Shown here in pieces: positions 34,317 through 35,462 of a stretch of 35,462 bases of DNA. The stretch lies in contig NZ_JAGMXV010000001.1 of assembly GCF_018006725.1 (NCBI RefSeq), forward strand, positions 70,831-106,292, given 5' to 3'. Numbering within the stretch: position 1 is the stretch's first letter; every line of letters begins with the position of its first letter. Position numbers and translations under genes: made by a program. The notes beneath the pieces were generated by a model. That model did no database searches and was not told where the DNA came from. It saw nothing but the letters and a program-made list of their open reading frames with translations. This DNA is from Rhizorhabdus sp. (GTDB lineage: Bacteria; Pseudomonadota; Alphaproteobacteria; Sphingomonadales; Sphingomonadaceae).

Positions 34317-35462
34317 ATGGCCCAATTCGAAGACATTTACATCGTCGGCGGCGTACGGACCGCGATCGGCGACTTCGGCGGCGCGCTGAAGGGCTTTTAT
34401 CCGTCCGATCTCGGCGGCCTCGTGGCGACCGAGGCGCTGTCGCGCGCCGGCGTGGCGCCGGCCGATGTGGGCCATGTCGTGTTCGGCCAGGTCATGCCGA
34501 CCAGCGCCAAGGACGCGATGCTCGCGCGCACCATCGCGCTCAATGCCGGCGTCCCGGTCGAGGTGCCCGCGATGACGCTCAACCGCCTGTGCGGCTCGGG
34601 CATCCAGGCGATCGTTTCCTCGGCGCAGATGATGCAGCTGGGCGAAGCCACCATCACCCTCGCCGGTGGTGCGGAATCGATGTCGAACGTGCCCTATCAT
34701 GACCATGGCGCCCGCTGGGGCGTGAAGATGGGCAACAATACCCTCGTCGACGCGCTGGTACAGGGCCTGCAGGACGCGAGCGGTGGCTATCATATGGGCA
34801 TCACCGCCGAGAATTGCGCCGACCGCCACGGCATCAGCCGCGAGGAGCAGGACGCGCTCGCGGTCGAAGGCCATCAGCGCGCGGCGCGCGCGATTGCGGA
34901 AGGGCGCTTCAAGACGCAGATTCTTCCGATCGAGATCAAGACCCGCAAGGGCACGACCGTCTTCGATACCGACGAGCATGTCCGCGCCGAGACGAGCCTC
35001 GACACGCTCGCGAAGATGAAGCCCGCCTTCAAGAAGGACGGCAGCGTCACCGCTGCCAATGCTTCGGGTATCAACGACGGTGCCGCCGCGGTCGTGCTGG
35101 CGACGGCGGGCGAGGTCGAGAAGCGCGGCCTGAAGCCGCTGGCGAAGATCGTCGCCTGGGGCCATGCCGGCGTCGAGCCCGAATATATGGGCGAAGGTCC
35201 GATCAAGGCGGTGCCGATCGCGCTCAAGCGCGCTGGTCTGACGCTTGCCGACATGGACGTGATCGAGGCGAACGAGGCTTTCGCTGCGCAGGCGCTGTCG
35301 GTCGCCAAGGTGCTCGGCTTCGACCGCGAGAAGCTCAACCCCAACGGCTCGGGCATCGCCCTCGGCCATCCGGTCGGCGCTACCGGTGCGATCCTGACGG
35401 TCAAGGCGAGCTATGAGCTGCAGCGCATCGGCGGTCGCTATGCCCTGATCACCATGTGCATC
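34317..35462 (+). CDS. Acetyl-CoA C-acyltransferase (thiolase), 3' end outside window
   Basis: The 382 visible residues belong to a thiolase that would form or cleave 3-oxoacyl-CoA; it resembles acetyl-CoA acetyltransferases (AtoB/PhaA type). Start MAQFEDIYIVGGVRTAIGDF has AGGAA eight bases upstream. The nucleophile is Cys92 in LNRLCGSGIQA; NEAFAAQAL and the catalytic histidine in ALGHPVGATGA are present. The window ends at Met-Cys-Ile (residues 380-382), where the second catalytic cysteine of the CxGGG motif has just been reached; only about 10-15 residues should be missing. It probably shares a transcript with pccB and is functionally linked to the 3-hydroxyacyl-CoA dehydrogenase. Confidence 0.94.
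   Translation, partial: MAQFEDIYIVGGVRTAIGDFGGALKGFYPSDLGGLVATEALSRAGVAPADVGHVVFGQVMPTSAKDAMLARTIALNAGVPVEVPAMTLNRLCGSGIQAIVSSAQMMQLGEATITLAGGAESMSNVPYHDHGARWGVKMGNNTLVDALVQGLQDASGGYHMGITAENCADRHGISREEQDALAVEGHQRAARAIAEGRFKTQILPIEIKTRKGTTVFDTDEHVRAETSLDTLAKMKPAFKKDGSVTAANASGINDGAAAVVLATAGEVEKRGLKPLAKIVAWGHAGVEPEYMGEGPIKAVPIALKRAGLTLADMDVIEANEAFAAQALSVAKVLGFDREKLNPNGSGIALGHPVGATGAILTVKASYELQRIGGRYALITMCI

Overview
The window looks like chromosomal DNA from a high-GC alphaproteobacterium, most likely a sphingomonad (Sphingomonadaceae). The reasons are gene content and order: a sufR-sufBCDS-DUF59-sufA operon, the rnd-lptC-lptA-lptB-rpoN block, a glycine-rich protein with two cold-shock domains, a ScfR-type regulator divergent from pccB, a GAAC-N7-GAAC LexA-type box and a GGAAC-N17-CGTT general-stress promoter. 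The genus is not resolved. No tRNA, rRNA, CRISPR, insertion sequence, prophage or plasmid function was seen. Most of the window is housekeeping.

Layout. 1-817: two overlapping minus-strand genes of unknown function. 1031-2296: the least ordinary part. A 51-aa minus-strand ORF and a DUF4272-type gene broken by a one-base frameshift each have a perfect GAAC-N7-GAAC box 14-17 bases before the start codon, so they may be a small LexA (SOS) regulated pair. 2409-7713: a lipoprotein, an acyl-CoA synthetase, gamma-glutamyltranspeptidase and dihydroorotate dehydrogenase. 8022-14269: the SUF iron-sulfur assembly operon, interrupted at two junctions by GC-rich inverted-repeat elements. 14406-16267: cytochrome b561, a membrane-anchored LuxR-type regulator and a VIT-family iron/manganese transporter. 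16332-18862: a HAD phosphatase, dapD and argB. 18941-22053: a queuosine-precursor transporter, a nucleoside transporter, a small exported protein and a MerR/TipAS-type regulator.

22085-26452, minus strand: RNase D, the LPS-transport genes lptC, lptA and lptB, and sigma-54. 26489-28439: a TerC-family membrane protein with a sigma-EcfG-like promoter, divergent from the cold-shock protein. 28534-31167: a periplasmic MsrB with a Tat-like signal, queG, and 3-hydroxyacyl-CoA dehydrogenase. 31202-35462: the ScfR regulator, divergent from pccB and a thiolase that runs off the window end. A TTTGCAAA-type operator lies between them. This last block, with the dehydrogenase, points to short-chain acyl-CoA (propionate, acetoacetyl-CoA) metabolism under acyl-CoA control.

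The strongest candidate for something undescribed is the SOS-box pair at 1031-2296. Next come the inverted-repeat elements inside the suf operon, one of which appears to supply the ribosome-binding site of sufD. Everything here is from reading sequence; no database search was run, and family names rest on remembered motifs.
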